Assembly: GCA_021847625.1 (NCBI GenBank)
Contig: JAJZQK010000187.1
Location: forward strand, 1 to 6,663
Source: Chloroflexota bacterium
GTDB taxonomy: Bacteria > Chloroflexota > FW602-bin22 > JAMCYS01
Reading direction: 5' to 3'
Length of the DNA stretch: 6,663 nucleotides
How positions within the stretch are numbered: position 1 is the first letter of the stretch; each line of letters begins with the position of its first letter. This document shows positions 1-4,781 of the stretch, piece by piece. The notes beneath the pieces are model-generated. The model made no database searches. It was not told the DNA's origin and saw only the letters and a list, made by a program, of their open reading frames with translations. Position numbers and translations under genes: made by a program.

Positions 1-1
1 T

Positions 2-1324
2 CTGCCGGTCGGCGTCACCTACCACATGGCGCGGCAACTCTCTAGCTGGGATAGGGATCTGCAGCTTATGCGAGACATGGGCCTGAACACGGTGCGGGCC
101 GACTTCGGGTGGCGCGACGTCGTGCCGTACCTGGAGGGGAACTACCAGTTCGATCTGGTCGACGCGTTCCTCGACAAGGCGCTTCAATATGGCCTCTACG
201 TGGTGCCGCTCTTCTCGTACGCGACGATGGACCTCAACACGCCGCCCTGGTTCTGGATGCGCTACAGCGGTTGGGTCATGGTCGGCGCTGATGGCAGGCA
301 GCTGATAGGCGACTTCCCGAGCATCAACCATCCCGACTATCGCCGCCTGTTCGAGGACTATGTCAGGCAAACGGTTCGGCACATCCGCGACCATCCAGCG
401 GTGATTGCCTATCAGGTGATGAATGAGCTGCAGTATCCCAAAGGCGCGCTCTGCGACTACAACAAGTACACCGTAGGGGCCTTCCGCACCTGGCTGGCCG
501 TGCGCGACCCCTCTCTGGTGCAGCTGAATTCCAGCTGGTCGTCACAGTTCGCCTCCTTCGCGGACGTGCTGCCGCCGACCAGCATACCCGTTGCCGCCTC
601 AGACGCTAACAGCGGTCTCGAGGAGTCCTGGCGGGATTGGCGCGAGTTCACCTACGACAACCTGGGCGCCTTCATGCAGGAGACGGCGGACATCGTGCGC
701 CAGGAAGACCAGAACCACGTCGTGCTCGTCTCCGACTTCGCCTACTGGTGGTGGGGGCTGCAGCCGATCACCGGTGTCTCCGCCAGCCAGATCTTCCGGG
801 GTGGGGACGTCGTCGGCTTCGACCTCTATCCGGACGCTGGCACGGACACCGAGTACTACGCCTTGACTACCGATATGCTCCTTCGTCTCTGGGGACGTCC
901 CGTGTGGGTCACAGAGCTGAACAGGCGGGACGGCCGAGCCACGTCGGCGGAGATCGGCAGCTTCGTGGCCCGCTCGATCGGAGCGGGGGCAACGGGCATC
1001 TTCTACTACGAATGGCGCGACAACTGGACCGATGGCGGTGCCTATGGGCTCCTGGACGTGTGGGGGAAGCCCAAGGAGCAGTTCCAGAGCTTCGCCGCGG
1101 CCGTGCGGTGGCTGAACGGCGGCGCCCAGGATCTCCTCACGCGGCCGCTGCCCGAACCTGACCTCTACGTCTACTGGCCTGGCGAGGCGGTCGCCGTGGC
1201 GACCGGGCGCTCGTCTCCCGCCTACGGCGTCTACCGGGCGGCACTGGGGATGGCGAGGCAAGGGCTGCGGGTGGGCGTCTGGCCAGATGCCCAGTCGGTC
1301 CGCAACGCGGGCAGCCAAGAATGA
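2..1324 (+). CDS. GH42-type beta-galactosidase-like glycoside hydrolase (5' end outside the window)
   Basis: A clan GH-A glycosidase, most like GH42 beta-galactosidases, which release terminal beta-linked galactose or related sugars with retention. The frame is open to the window edge, and the codons before the first ATG (26) already read as the family's first beta strand (VGVTYH), so the true start lies upstream. Numbering from that ATG: M14-W29 is the 'M..MG.N.VR..FGW' segment; N133-E134 in QVMNEL is the expected acid/base; the AFRTWL...LNSSW stretch at 152-171 is typical of GH42; E297 in WVTELN is the expected nucleophile; FYYEWRDN at 326-333 closes the barrel. Only about 60 residues follow the barrel, resembling the start of the GH42 trimerisation domain, so the protein ends several hundred residues short of a usual GH42. 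A strong hairpin follows the stop. Substrate and localisation are unknown, and the exact family (GH42 or another GH-A branch) is less sure than the clan. Confidence 0.85.
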   Translation: MPVGVTYHMARQLSSWDRDLQLMRDMGLNTVRADFGWRDVVPYLEGNYQFDLVDAFLDKALQYGLYVVPLFSYATMDLNTPPWFWMRYSGWVMVGADGRQLIGDFPSINHPDYRRLFEDYVRQTVRHIRDHPAVIAYQVMNELQYPKGALCDYNKYTVGAFRTWLAVRDPSLVQLNSSWSSQFASFADVLPPTSIPVAASDANSGLEESWRDWREFTYDNLGAFMQETADIVRQEDQNHVVLVSDFAYWWWGLQPITGVSASQIFRGGDVVGFDLYPDAGTDTEYYALTTDMLLRLWGRPVWVTELNRRDGRATSAEIGSFVARSIGAGATGIFYYEWRDNWTDGGAYGLLDVWGKPKEQFQSFAAAVRWLNGGAQDLLTRPLPEPDLYVYWPGEAVAVATGRSSPAYGVYRAALGMARQGLRVGVWPDAQSVRNAGSQE

Positions 1325-1327
1325 GTA

Positions 1328-1360
1328 CCCGCCCGTCGCCTGTCTCCGGCGGCGGGCGGG
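1328..1360 (+). terminator. GC-rich hairpin just after the glycosidase stop
   Basis: Arms 1328-1340 and 1348-1360 pair over 13 bp with a single G-U pair and a 7-base loop (TGTCTCC). The hairpin begins 4 bases after the stop codon. No T tract follows, so it is either a hairpin-only terminator or an RNA 3'-end stabiliser. The DNA is nearly symmetric, so it could also act on minus-strand transcripts arriving from the doubtful ORF at 1411-1638. Confidence 0.6.
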
Positions 1361-1410
1361 CGCGGCGGCGGGTCAGACGGCGGCAAGGCCGCGGGTTGCC
1401 GACCGGCTTA

Positions 1411-1638
1411 CTACTTGATGACCTCGTAGCGGAGCCAAAGGCTGTCATCGTCGAGCCTGTCGACGTGGGCCAGCCGCACCGGGATGGTGCCCTCCGCCCT
1501 GGGAATCGCGCGCCGGCAGCGGCCGTTCGGTGAGCCTAACTGAACTATACTTGCTCCCTTGCGCTCTCCGCAAACCCGCATCTTGGCAGCACGGCGGCCA
1601 CTTGGCCGGCTGTCAAGGAACGGCCGGTGGGTTGGCAT
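1411..1638 (-). CDS. Doubtful small ORF, possibly the 3' remnant of a lost gene
   Basis: A 75-codon minus-strand ORF ending in two consecutive stops (TAG at 1411-1413, TAA at 1408-1410). The last 27 or so residues (from EGTIPVRLAHV to LWLRYEVIK) look like natural protein: balanced composition and alternating hydrophobic positions. The first 45 are rich in Arg, Ser and Gly, like chance translation. The tail may therefore be what remains of a gene whose 5' part was lost. The ATG at 1638 has only a weak GAGAGGG two to three bases upstream. I do not recognise a family. The hairpin at 1328-1360 lies about 50 bases past the stop and could serve as its terminator. Confidence 0.2.
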   Translation of the reverse strand: MPTHRPFLDSRPSGRRAAKMRVCGERKGASIVQLGSPNGRCRRAIPRAEGTIPVRLAHVDRLDDDSLWLRYEVIK

Positions 1639-1685
1639 GACCCTCTCGTCGGCACAGCGAGCGCAGATCCTAGCCGCGAGGTGGC

Positions 1686-1699
1686 ACGGGCCGGCCCGT
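1686..1699. repeat. 14-bp perfect palindrome
   Basis: ACGGGCCGGCCCGT is its own reverse complement. Flanking bases GGCA (1683-1686) and TGCC (1701-1704) can lengthen the pairing if two bases bulge. It lies about 240 bp upstream of the presumed SPW promoter, outside any convincing gene. It could be an operator, the relic of a terminator, or chance in GC-rich DNA. Confidence 0.4.
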
Positions 1700-1924
1700 T
1701 TGCCCTAACATGAGGGAGAGCGGTGACCAGGATGTCCGGACGCCGCGGCTAGTCTTAAACCCGGCCAACTGGCCAGTATTGCGGCGGCTTGCAGCCGACT
1801 GCCGACCGCTATGTCACTGGGCCGTTCTCCCAGACGGCGGTGAGTGACAACCACGGGACGGATTGTCGGTGTCTGGGTCCACTTCTTGCTGGCGACGATA
1901 CTTGGGCAGGAATAGGGTCCCTCG

Positions 1925-1940
1925 TGGCACCAGTTGTGCG
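1925..1940 (+). promoter_or_regulatory. Candidate promoter or operator of the SPW gene (TGGCAC-type element)
   Basis: TGGCACC-N4-GTGCG has GG and GC separated by exactly 10 bases, as in sigma-54 -24/-12 promoters (consensus TGGCACG-N4-TTGCW), with mismatches at the C of the first block, the first T of the second and the final W. It is also a dyad, GCAC-N5-GTGC. The GC lies 40 bases before the GTG start, which would give a leader of about 28 bases. The same arrangement recurs before the KGG gene at 2800-2815. Sigma-54 use is unproven; a dyad-binding regulator is equally possible. Confidence 0.35.
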
Positions 1941-1965
1941 ATATGTTTACCGACACTGGAACGAG

Positions 1966-1972
1966 AAGGGGA
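1966..1972 (+). promoter_or_regulatory. Shine-Dalgarno that selects the GTG start of the SPW gene
   Basis: AAGGGGA lies 6 bases before GTG 1979. The in-frame alternatives upstream (TTG 1934, ATG 1943) have no comparable site, and 1934 would fall inside the presumed promoter. Confidence 0.6.
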
Positions 1973-1978
1973 TCTACC

Positions 1979-2344
1979 GTGGACGTCAAGTCATCGACGA
2001 CAGAGGTGAGGATAACCAGCGGGATAACCGCGGCCATCGGCGTGTGGGAGGTAATCGCCCCGTTCGTCCTGGGGTACGCCGTGCTGTCCCCGGCGCCCGG
2101 CAACGACATAATCATCGGTCTGACCATCGCCGCTCTCGGCGCCGCCAGGGCGATCAGCGGTGACCACCGGACCTGGCTGAGCTGGGGGCATGTGGTCGTG
2201 GGGTTGTGGCTTATCGTCGCCCCGTTCGTGCTGGGGTATTCCAACATCGCCGCGGCCACGGTGAACGACATCATCGTCGGCCTAACGGTTTCCGCCCTCG
2301 GTTTGGTGAGCGTCTACGTCACCCGTCAGCCGGAGCAGGAATAG
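1979..2344 (+). CDS. SPW-repeat small integral membrane protein
   Basis: A 121-residue protein with four predicted membrane segments (about 14-33, 43-59, 67-86 and 96-114) arranged as two repeats of about 54 residues. Each repeat carries the same signature: GVWEVIAPFVLGY at 21-33 and GLWLIVAPFVLGY at 75-87, followed by NDIIxGLT at 42-49 and 96-103. This matches the SPW repeat family, whose function is not established; the literal Ser-Pro-Trp is replaced here by Ala-Pro-Phe. Start GTG 1979 is chosen from its SD (AAGGGGA, 6-base spacer). The N-terminal tail is short and polar, and the C-terminus ends in charged residues, probably on the same side of the membrane as the N-terminus. The gene stands alone with its own upstream element shared with the KGG gene, so a stress-related expression pattern is a reasonable inference. 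Confidence 0.85.
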   Translation: MDVKSSTTEVRITSGITAAIGVWEVIAPFVLGYAVLSPAPGNDIIIGLTIAALGAARAISGDHRTWLSWGHVVVGLWLIVAPFVLGYSNIAAATVNDIIVGLTVSALGLVSVYVTRQPEQE

Positions 2345-2400
2345 GCGAGGCCCGGCGCGGAAGCCCGGATATGGCTGGAGCAGACCCGGGGCAAAGGTGA

Positions 2401-2474
2401 TCGTGCCGGCCCTCGTCCGCCGCCAGGGTTTTCCGGTGGTACGCAGCGGGTTTGCGGCGCCACGCCCGGCACGA
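2401..2474. repeat. Nested inverted repeat in the spacer after the SPW gene
   Basis: TCGTGCCGG (2401-2409) is the exact reverse complement of CCGGCACGA (2466-2474). Inside it, CGCCGC (about 2418-2423) can pair with GCGGCG (about 2454-2459). CCCTCGT (2410-2416) can alternatively pair with ACGAGGG (2471-2477), so two folds compete. This may be the terminator of the SPW transcript, a small structured RNA, or a decayed element; no T tract follows. Confidence 0.35.
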
Positions 2475-2494
2475 GGGTCGGAGAGACAACCCGT

Positions 2495-2732
2495 CTAGAC
2501 GTCAAGGCCGGCCAGGGCTTCCATCAGTCGGATGATGGCCGAGTAATCCTCTTCCCTTCCCGCGGCGTGTTCGGCCGCGTACATCTGCTGGGCGACGGCG
2601 GTGGCTGGCATGGGTATGGACAGTTCGGCGGCCTGCCTGAGGATGAGGCCGAAGTCCTTCTATCCGGCTGCCCATCTGCCCCAGGCCGACGGCGCCGATG
2701 CGTAGTCCTTGCTTGCGCTCATCACTGATCAC
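2495..2732 (-). pseudogene. Internally deleted 3-hydroxyisobutyrate dehydrogenase-family gene
   Basis: From GTG 2732 the first 23 residues read as the start of an NAD-binding Rossmann fold (RIGAVGLGQMGSR, with GxGxMG). After about 2665 the frame turns Arg-rich and meaningless. A second frame, starting with AAG at 2657-2659 and ending at TAG 2495-2497, encodes the family's C-terminal helices: KDFGLILRQAAEL, then PMPATAVAQQMYAAE, then EDYSAIIRLMEALAGLDV. Family members are about 290-300 residues, so roughly 215-220 codons, including the substrate-binding and catalytic-Lys regions, are gone and the ends are out of frame. The enzyme family oxidises 3-hydroxyisobutyrate or related 3-hydroxyacids with NAD(P); this copy cannot. 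A possible SD (GAGAAGGGG) about 10 bases before the GTG survives. Confidence 0.8.
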
Positions 2733-2770
2733 GTGCGACGCACCCCTTCTCCCGGCAATCTATGAACTGA

Positions 2771-2780
2771 TGTGGCCACA
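2771..2780. repeat. 10-bp perfect palindrome upstream of the KGG gene
   Basis: TGTGGCCACA is its own reverse complement. It sits 20 bases upstream of the TGGCAC element, between two divergently oriented starts. A second imperfect symmetry, TGCCA (2785-2789) with TGGCA (2800-2804), overlaps the element. This could be an operator for the KGG gene; chance cannot be excluded for 10 bp. Confidence 0.3.
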
Positions 2781-2799
2781 GTATTGCCACCCGGCCAGT

Positions 2800-2815
2800 T
2801 GGCACGGTAAGTGCG
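2800..2815 (+). promoter_or_regulatory. Candidate promoter or operator of the KGG gene (TGGCAC-type element)
   Basis: TGGCACG-N4-GTGCG matches the sigma-54 -24 block perfectly and keeps the 10-base GG-to-GC spacing; the -12 block has G for the first T and G for the final W. It also forms the dyad GCAC-N5-GTGC. The GC lies 48 bases before the ATG, predicting a leader of about 36 bases. A TTGACA at 2822-2827 looks like a -35 box, but 17 bases on is the SD rather than a -10. Confidence 0.4.
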
Positions 2816-2845
2816 GGCATGTTGACATATGTAAGACGGTGAAGG

Positions 2846-2855
2846 AAGGAGGTGA
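2846..2855 (+). promoter_or_regulatory. Perfect Shine-Dalgarno of the KGG gene
   Basis: AAGGAGGTGA is fully complementary to the 3' tail of bacterial 16S rRNA, and 6 bases separate it from ATG 2862. It is the strongest ribosome binding site in the window and suggests high expression when the gene is transcribed. Confidence 0.8.
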
Positions 2856-2861
2856 GAGAGT

Positions 2862-3170
2862 ATGGCGAAGGAGAATGAGAAGAAGAACAAGGAGATGACG
2901 GTGAGCGAGGCCGGCCACAAGGGTGGCGAGAAGGTCTCCCAGAAGTACGGTCACGAGCACTTCGAGGAGATCGGCAAGATGGGGGGCCACAAGGGTGGCG
3001 AGATAGTCTCTGAGAAGTACCCCCACGAGCACTTCGAGGAGATCGGCCACAAGGGTGGCGAGAAGGTTTCGGAGAAGTACGGTCACGAGCACTTCGAGGA
3101 GATCGGCCACAAAGGCGGCCAGAAGGTCCGCGACCTCATCGAGAAGGGCAAGGAATCCGAGGGCCGCTAG
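2862..3170 (+). CDS. KGG-repeat stress protein (GsiB/YciG-like)
   Basis: A 102-residue, very hydrophilic protein made of near-identical repeats. GHKGG (GGHKGG in one case) recurs at residues 18-22, 42-46, 62-66 and 82-86. The first three are followed by a KVS/IVS-x-KY segment and then HEHFEEIG; the last ends in a charged tail. Spacing is 24, 20 and 20 residues, the first unit carrying a short KMG insertion. No Cys, no Trp and almost no hydrophobic core: this is the composition of hydrophilins such as Bacillus GsiB and the KGG-domain proteins, linked to desiccation, starvation and general stress. They are thought to act as disordered cytosolic protectants. The ATG at 2862 has a perfect SD, and a terminator hairpin follows, so the gene is a one-gene transcript. 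The repeats are also near-identical in DNA. Confidence 0.9.
   Translation: MAKENEKKNKEMTVSEAGHKGGEKVSQKYGHEHFEEIGKMGGHKGGEIVSEKYPHEHFEEIGHKGGEKVSEKYGHEHFEEIGHKGGQKVRDLIEKGKESEGR
2952..3107 (+). repeat. In-frame direct repeats inside the KGG gene
   Basis: A 24-base block beginning CACGAGCACTTCGAGG occurs identically at 2952-2975, 3024-3047 and 3084-3107 (steps of 72 and 60 bases), with the flanking 60-base units closely similar. Identity at synonymous positions points to recent duplication or gene conversion rather than selection on protein alone. Confidence 0.85.
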
Positions 3171-3194
3171 GCGGCTCGCAAGATCCGTCCTCAC

Positions 3195-3236
3195 AGGCCC
3201 CATGAGCCGAAATGACTAACCGCTCTTGGGGCCTTT
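3195..3236 (+). terminator. Rho-independent-type terminator of the KGG gene
   Basis: AGGCCCCATGAG (3195-3206) pairs with CTCTTGGGGCCT (3223-3234) over 12 positions with one mismatch and a 16-base loop. The right arm runs into a short T run (3234-3236). It begins 25 bases after the stop. It also separates the KGG gene from the converging hydrolase gene. Confidence 0.65.
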
Positions 3237-3325
3237 GCCATGGTTTGGCCGGCTTCGTGGCGAAGAACAAAAAGCGCCGAGCGATGGCCATACGGACTGG
3301 CAAATCGCGGGGGACATCCTGCGCG

Positions 3326-3997
3326 TCATTCGGCCATCTCGGCGAGGAGCCACTCCCGCACGGTCTGGCACACCTCTCCGGATACTCCATCCAGCCCATG
3401 GCTTGCGCCCTCGTAGAGCACGATCCGCTTGGGCTCGCGGGCGATCTTGTATATCTGCTGGGAGTTGGACGGCGAGAGCACCGCGTCGGCCGTCCCGTGG
3501 AGCAGCAGAATCGAACAGCCCGCGGGCAGCTCTGACACCGGTCCAGCTCCGTAGGACTGGCTGGCCAGCGTTACAACCGTGCGCGTGGTGGGCGAGAGGA
3601 CGGCTGCCTGGATCACGACGGCGCCGCCGAAGGAGTGGCCGACGAGCGCAAAGCGGTCGATACCTTCCTCCTGCAGGAAGGCTAGGCCGGCGAGGACGTC
3701 GTGCACCGATTCGGGCAGGCTGGTGGGATACCGGTAGCGTACCCTGATCGAAGCGATCCCCGCCCCGATCAGCTCCCGGCAGAGGCGTGGGTAGAGGCCA
3801 CGGGCCGGGGTATCCCAACCACCGCCGACCCCGCCAACCAGGACGACGGCGCTGCGGGCGTTGGGTACCTGGTAGTAGCGTAGGTCCACGTTTCCATGGT
3901 TGGTAAGCAGGCGGACCTGGTTGTAAGTGTCCTTGGCCGGGCGTACCTCCATGCCACGAACCAGATCGCCTGGGGATTTGTCTTCTTCCGTTGACAT
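3326..3997 (-). CDS. Alpha/beta hydrolase (dienelactone hydrolase-like)
   Basis: A 223-residue cytosolic serine hydrolase with no signal peptide. A single-domain alpha/beta fold is visible: the oxyanion-hole strand turn VLVGGVGGGWD at 52-62, the nucleophile elbow GHSFGG with Ser122, the acid Asp171 in HGTADAVLS, and the base His200 in GASHGLD. The set is complete and correctly spaced, so the enzyme should be active; the substrate cannot be told from sequence and may be an ester, lactone or acyl group. The start ATG 3997 is fixed by GGAGGTGA (4000-4007 on the forward strand); the frame is open 78 codons further upstream but without family resemblance or SD. The gene converges on the KGG gene and lies downstream of the DUF305 gene on the same strand, 262 bp away, too far for tight coupling. 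Confidence 0.88.
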   Translation of the reverse strand: MSTEEDKSPGDLVRGMEVRPAKDTYNQVRLLTNHGNVDLRYYQVPNARSAVVLVGGVGGGWDTPARGLYPRLCRELIGAGIASIRVRYRYPTSLPESVHDVLAGLAFLQEEGIDRFALVGHSFGGAVVIQAAVLSPTTRTVVTLASQSYGAGPVSELPAGCSILLLHGTADAVLSPSNSQQIYKIAREPKRIVLYEGASHGLDGVSGEVCQTVREWLLAEMAE

Positions 3998-4043
3998 CGT
4001 CACCTCCGCTCTTCGCAGTGGGTTTCCTGAAAGCGTGCAAGGT

Positions 4044-4059
4044 CCATACCGCCATACCG
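4044..4059. repeat. Tandem 8-bp repeat upstream of the hydrolase gene
   Basis: CCATACCG is repeated twice head to tail (4044-4051, 4052-4059) in the leader region of the minus-strand hydrolase gene, about 50 bases before its start. It could be a direct-repeat binding site; it may be chance. Confidence 0.3.
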
Positions 4060-4139
4060 CCGGAACCAACCACGTCCGGCCGACCGCCGCACATACGTCC
4101 AGCCCATATAGCAGTCGAGCCCGCCAGTCTGAGAAGATG

Positions 4140-4162
4140 CCGAGCCGCCAGAGAAGGCTCGG
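4140..4162 (-). terminator. Hairpin downstream of the DUF305 gene
   Basis: CCGAGCC (4140-4146) and GGCTCGG (4156-4162) form a 7-bp stem with a 9-base loop, extendable by wobble pairs. Read on the minus strand it is followed by CATCTTCTC, pyrimidine-rich but not a true T tract. It lies about 100 bases past the DUF305 stop and could end that transcript before the hydrolase gene. Confidence 0.4.
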
Positions 4163-4259
4163 TGCAACCCCAGGGCGTGCTGCTGGAATACTTACCCGAT
4201 AAGGGGCAAATTGGCAAGCGCAAAGCGGCATGGTCAGCCAGGCAGGCTCGGACGAGACA

Positions 4260-4643
4260 TCAGCCGCTGCCGGCGCTACGCCGCCGACTGGTCTCGCGGC
4301 TTCGTGGTAGCGAAGAGCTCCCGAGTGGAGACGGTCTCGGCCGGGGCGTGCGGCTGCCCCGCATTCGCTCGGTCTGGCTGCGCTGGGCGTGGATAATCGA
4401 GCCGGCCAGGAACCGCACCCGCGGGTCCCGCGCCTGCCGCAGGGCGTCTTGACTCATCAGCAGGGCCCCCTGGTGGTGGGGTATCATCAAATGGAGATAG
4501 CGCTCCGCGAATGCCGGCCCGTCGAGATGCTCGAGGTCCTTGACGGCGCTGGGGTGGGACATGCCAGCCATGTGCTCGTACTCCTCGATAGGAAGGGTTG
4601 GCAGACCCTCGCCGAACCAGCTGGACAACCAATGGCACGTCAC
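4260..4643 (-). CDS. DUF305 family protein, N-terminally truncated (probable remnant)
   Basis: Numbering from GTG 4643, residues 25-94 are a clear DUF305 repeat: HMAGMS, then a DGPAFAERYLHLMIPHHQGALLM-type core (HH at 56-57) and IIHAQRSQTERM. DUF305 is a four-helix, ferritin-like His/Met-rich domain often linked with metal handling; its role is unproven. Family proteins normally have two such repeats. Upstream of the GTG the frame stays open to TAA 4698-4700, and the in-frame residues QEADNRV-TCHWLSSWFGE align with the last helix of the missing first repeat (Q-E...W-L-x-x-W). So the gene has lost its first repeat and any signal peptide. A GTG start with AGGAGG 11 bases upstream is possible. 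The last 35 residues are Arg/Ser/Pro-rich and may be out of the ancestral frame. Confidence 0.6.
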   Translation of the reverse strand: MTCHWLSSWFGEGLPTLPIEEYEHMAGMSHPSAVKDLEHLDGPAFAERYLHLMIPHHQGALLMSQDALRQARDPRVRFLAGSIIHAQRSQTERMRGSRTPRPRPSPLGSSSLPRSRETSRRRSAGSG

Positions 4644-4667
4644 CCTGTTGTCGGCCTCCTGGCCGTG

Positions 4668-4696
4668 TTGACGCCAGCCCGACCTTGGTCTACCAT
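4668..4696 (+). promoter_or_regulatory. Candidate sigma-70-type promoter for the pterin-synthase-like gene
   Basis: TTGACG (4668-4673), a 17-base spacer and TACCAT (4691-4696): five of six and four of six consensus positions at optimal spacing. It predicts a start near 4703 and a leader of about 80 bases. The leader contains a 5-bp hairpin (CCGAC-CAATT-GTCGG, 4740-4754) ending 15 bases before the SD-like AGGTGGTGA (4770-4778). Confidence 0.35.
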
Positions 4697-4781
4697 TTTA
4701 GTAGGTGGCAGGGGACGAGGTAAGCGAGGGACAGCAACACCGACCAATTGTCGGCATACTCTAAGGGGCAGGTGGTGACCG

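Larger units (their letters stand above)
1325..1978. other. 654-bp stretch without a convincing gene
   Basis: Apart from the hairpin at 1328-1360, this stretch holds a small inverted repeat (CGGCAA at 1381-1386 with TTGCCG at 1396-1401), a doubtful minus-strand ORF (1411-1638), a GCACC-N5-GGTGC dyad (1476-1490), a 14-bp perfect palindrome (1686-1699) and, at its right end, the presumed promoter of the SPW gene. No frame shows family resemblance that I can name. The longer ORFs running through the right side are overlaps of the SPW gene in other frames. Confidence 0.5.

Noticed and set aside
1476..1490. GCACC-N5-GGTGC dyad as a third copy of the shared SPW/KGG element
   Set aside because: The GCAC-to-GTGC spacing is 7 rather than 5, there is no TGGCAC or following ATGTT block, and no start codon lies at the matching distance.
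1480..1560. tRNA-like stretch on the minus strand (TATAGTTCAGTTAGG with GATTCCC downstream)
   Set aside because: The D-arm resemblance is real, but the loop is too long, no anticodon arm forms, the T loop lacks TTC and no 3' arm pairs with the putative acceptor stem.
1789..2163. 124-codon plus-strand ORF overlapping the SPW gene
   Set aside because: It is Arg-rich shadow sequence over the SPW coding frame, which carries the membrane repeats and a good SD.
2822..2850. TTGACA (2822-2827) as the -35 box of the KGG gene
   Set aside because: The position expected for the -10 is occupied by the purine-rich Shine-Dalgarno region; no -10-like hexamer is at any acceptable spacing.
2940..3110. CRISPR-like repeat array
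   Set aside because: The repeats are in frame, spaced by codons that are themselves repeated, and encode the KGG protein; there are no unique spacers.
2760..3203. 147-codon minus-strand ORF with Leu/Val-rich repeats
   Set aside because: It is the antisense image of the KGG repeats (codons such as GAG and AAG read as CTC and CTT) and has no SD or family resemblance.
3998..4231. 78-residue N-terminal extension of the alpha/beta hydrolase
   Set aside because: The strong SD at 4000-4007 fixes ATG 3997, and the upstream residues show no fold, signal peptide or family similarity.
4703..4781. preQ1 or pterin-type riboswitch in the leader of the PTPS-like gene
   Set aside because: Only a 5-bp hairpin is present; there is no preQ1 C-rich loop with an A-rich tail and no tetrahydrofolate-type core.
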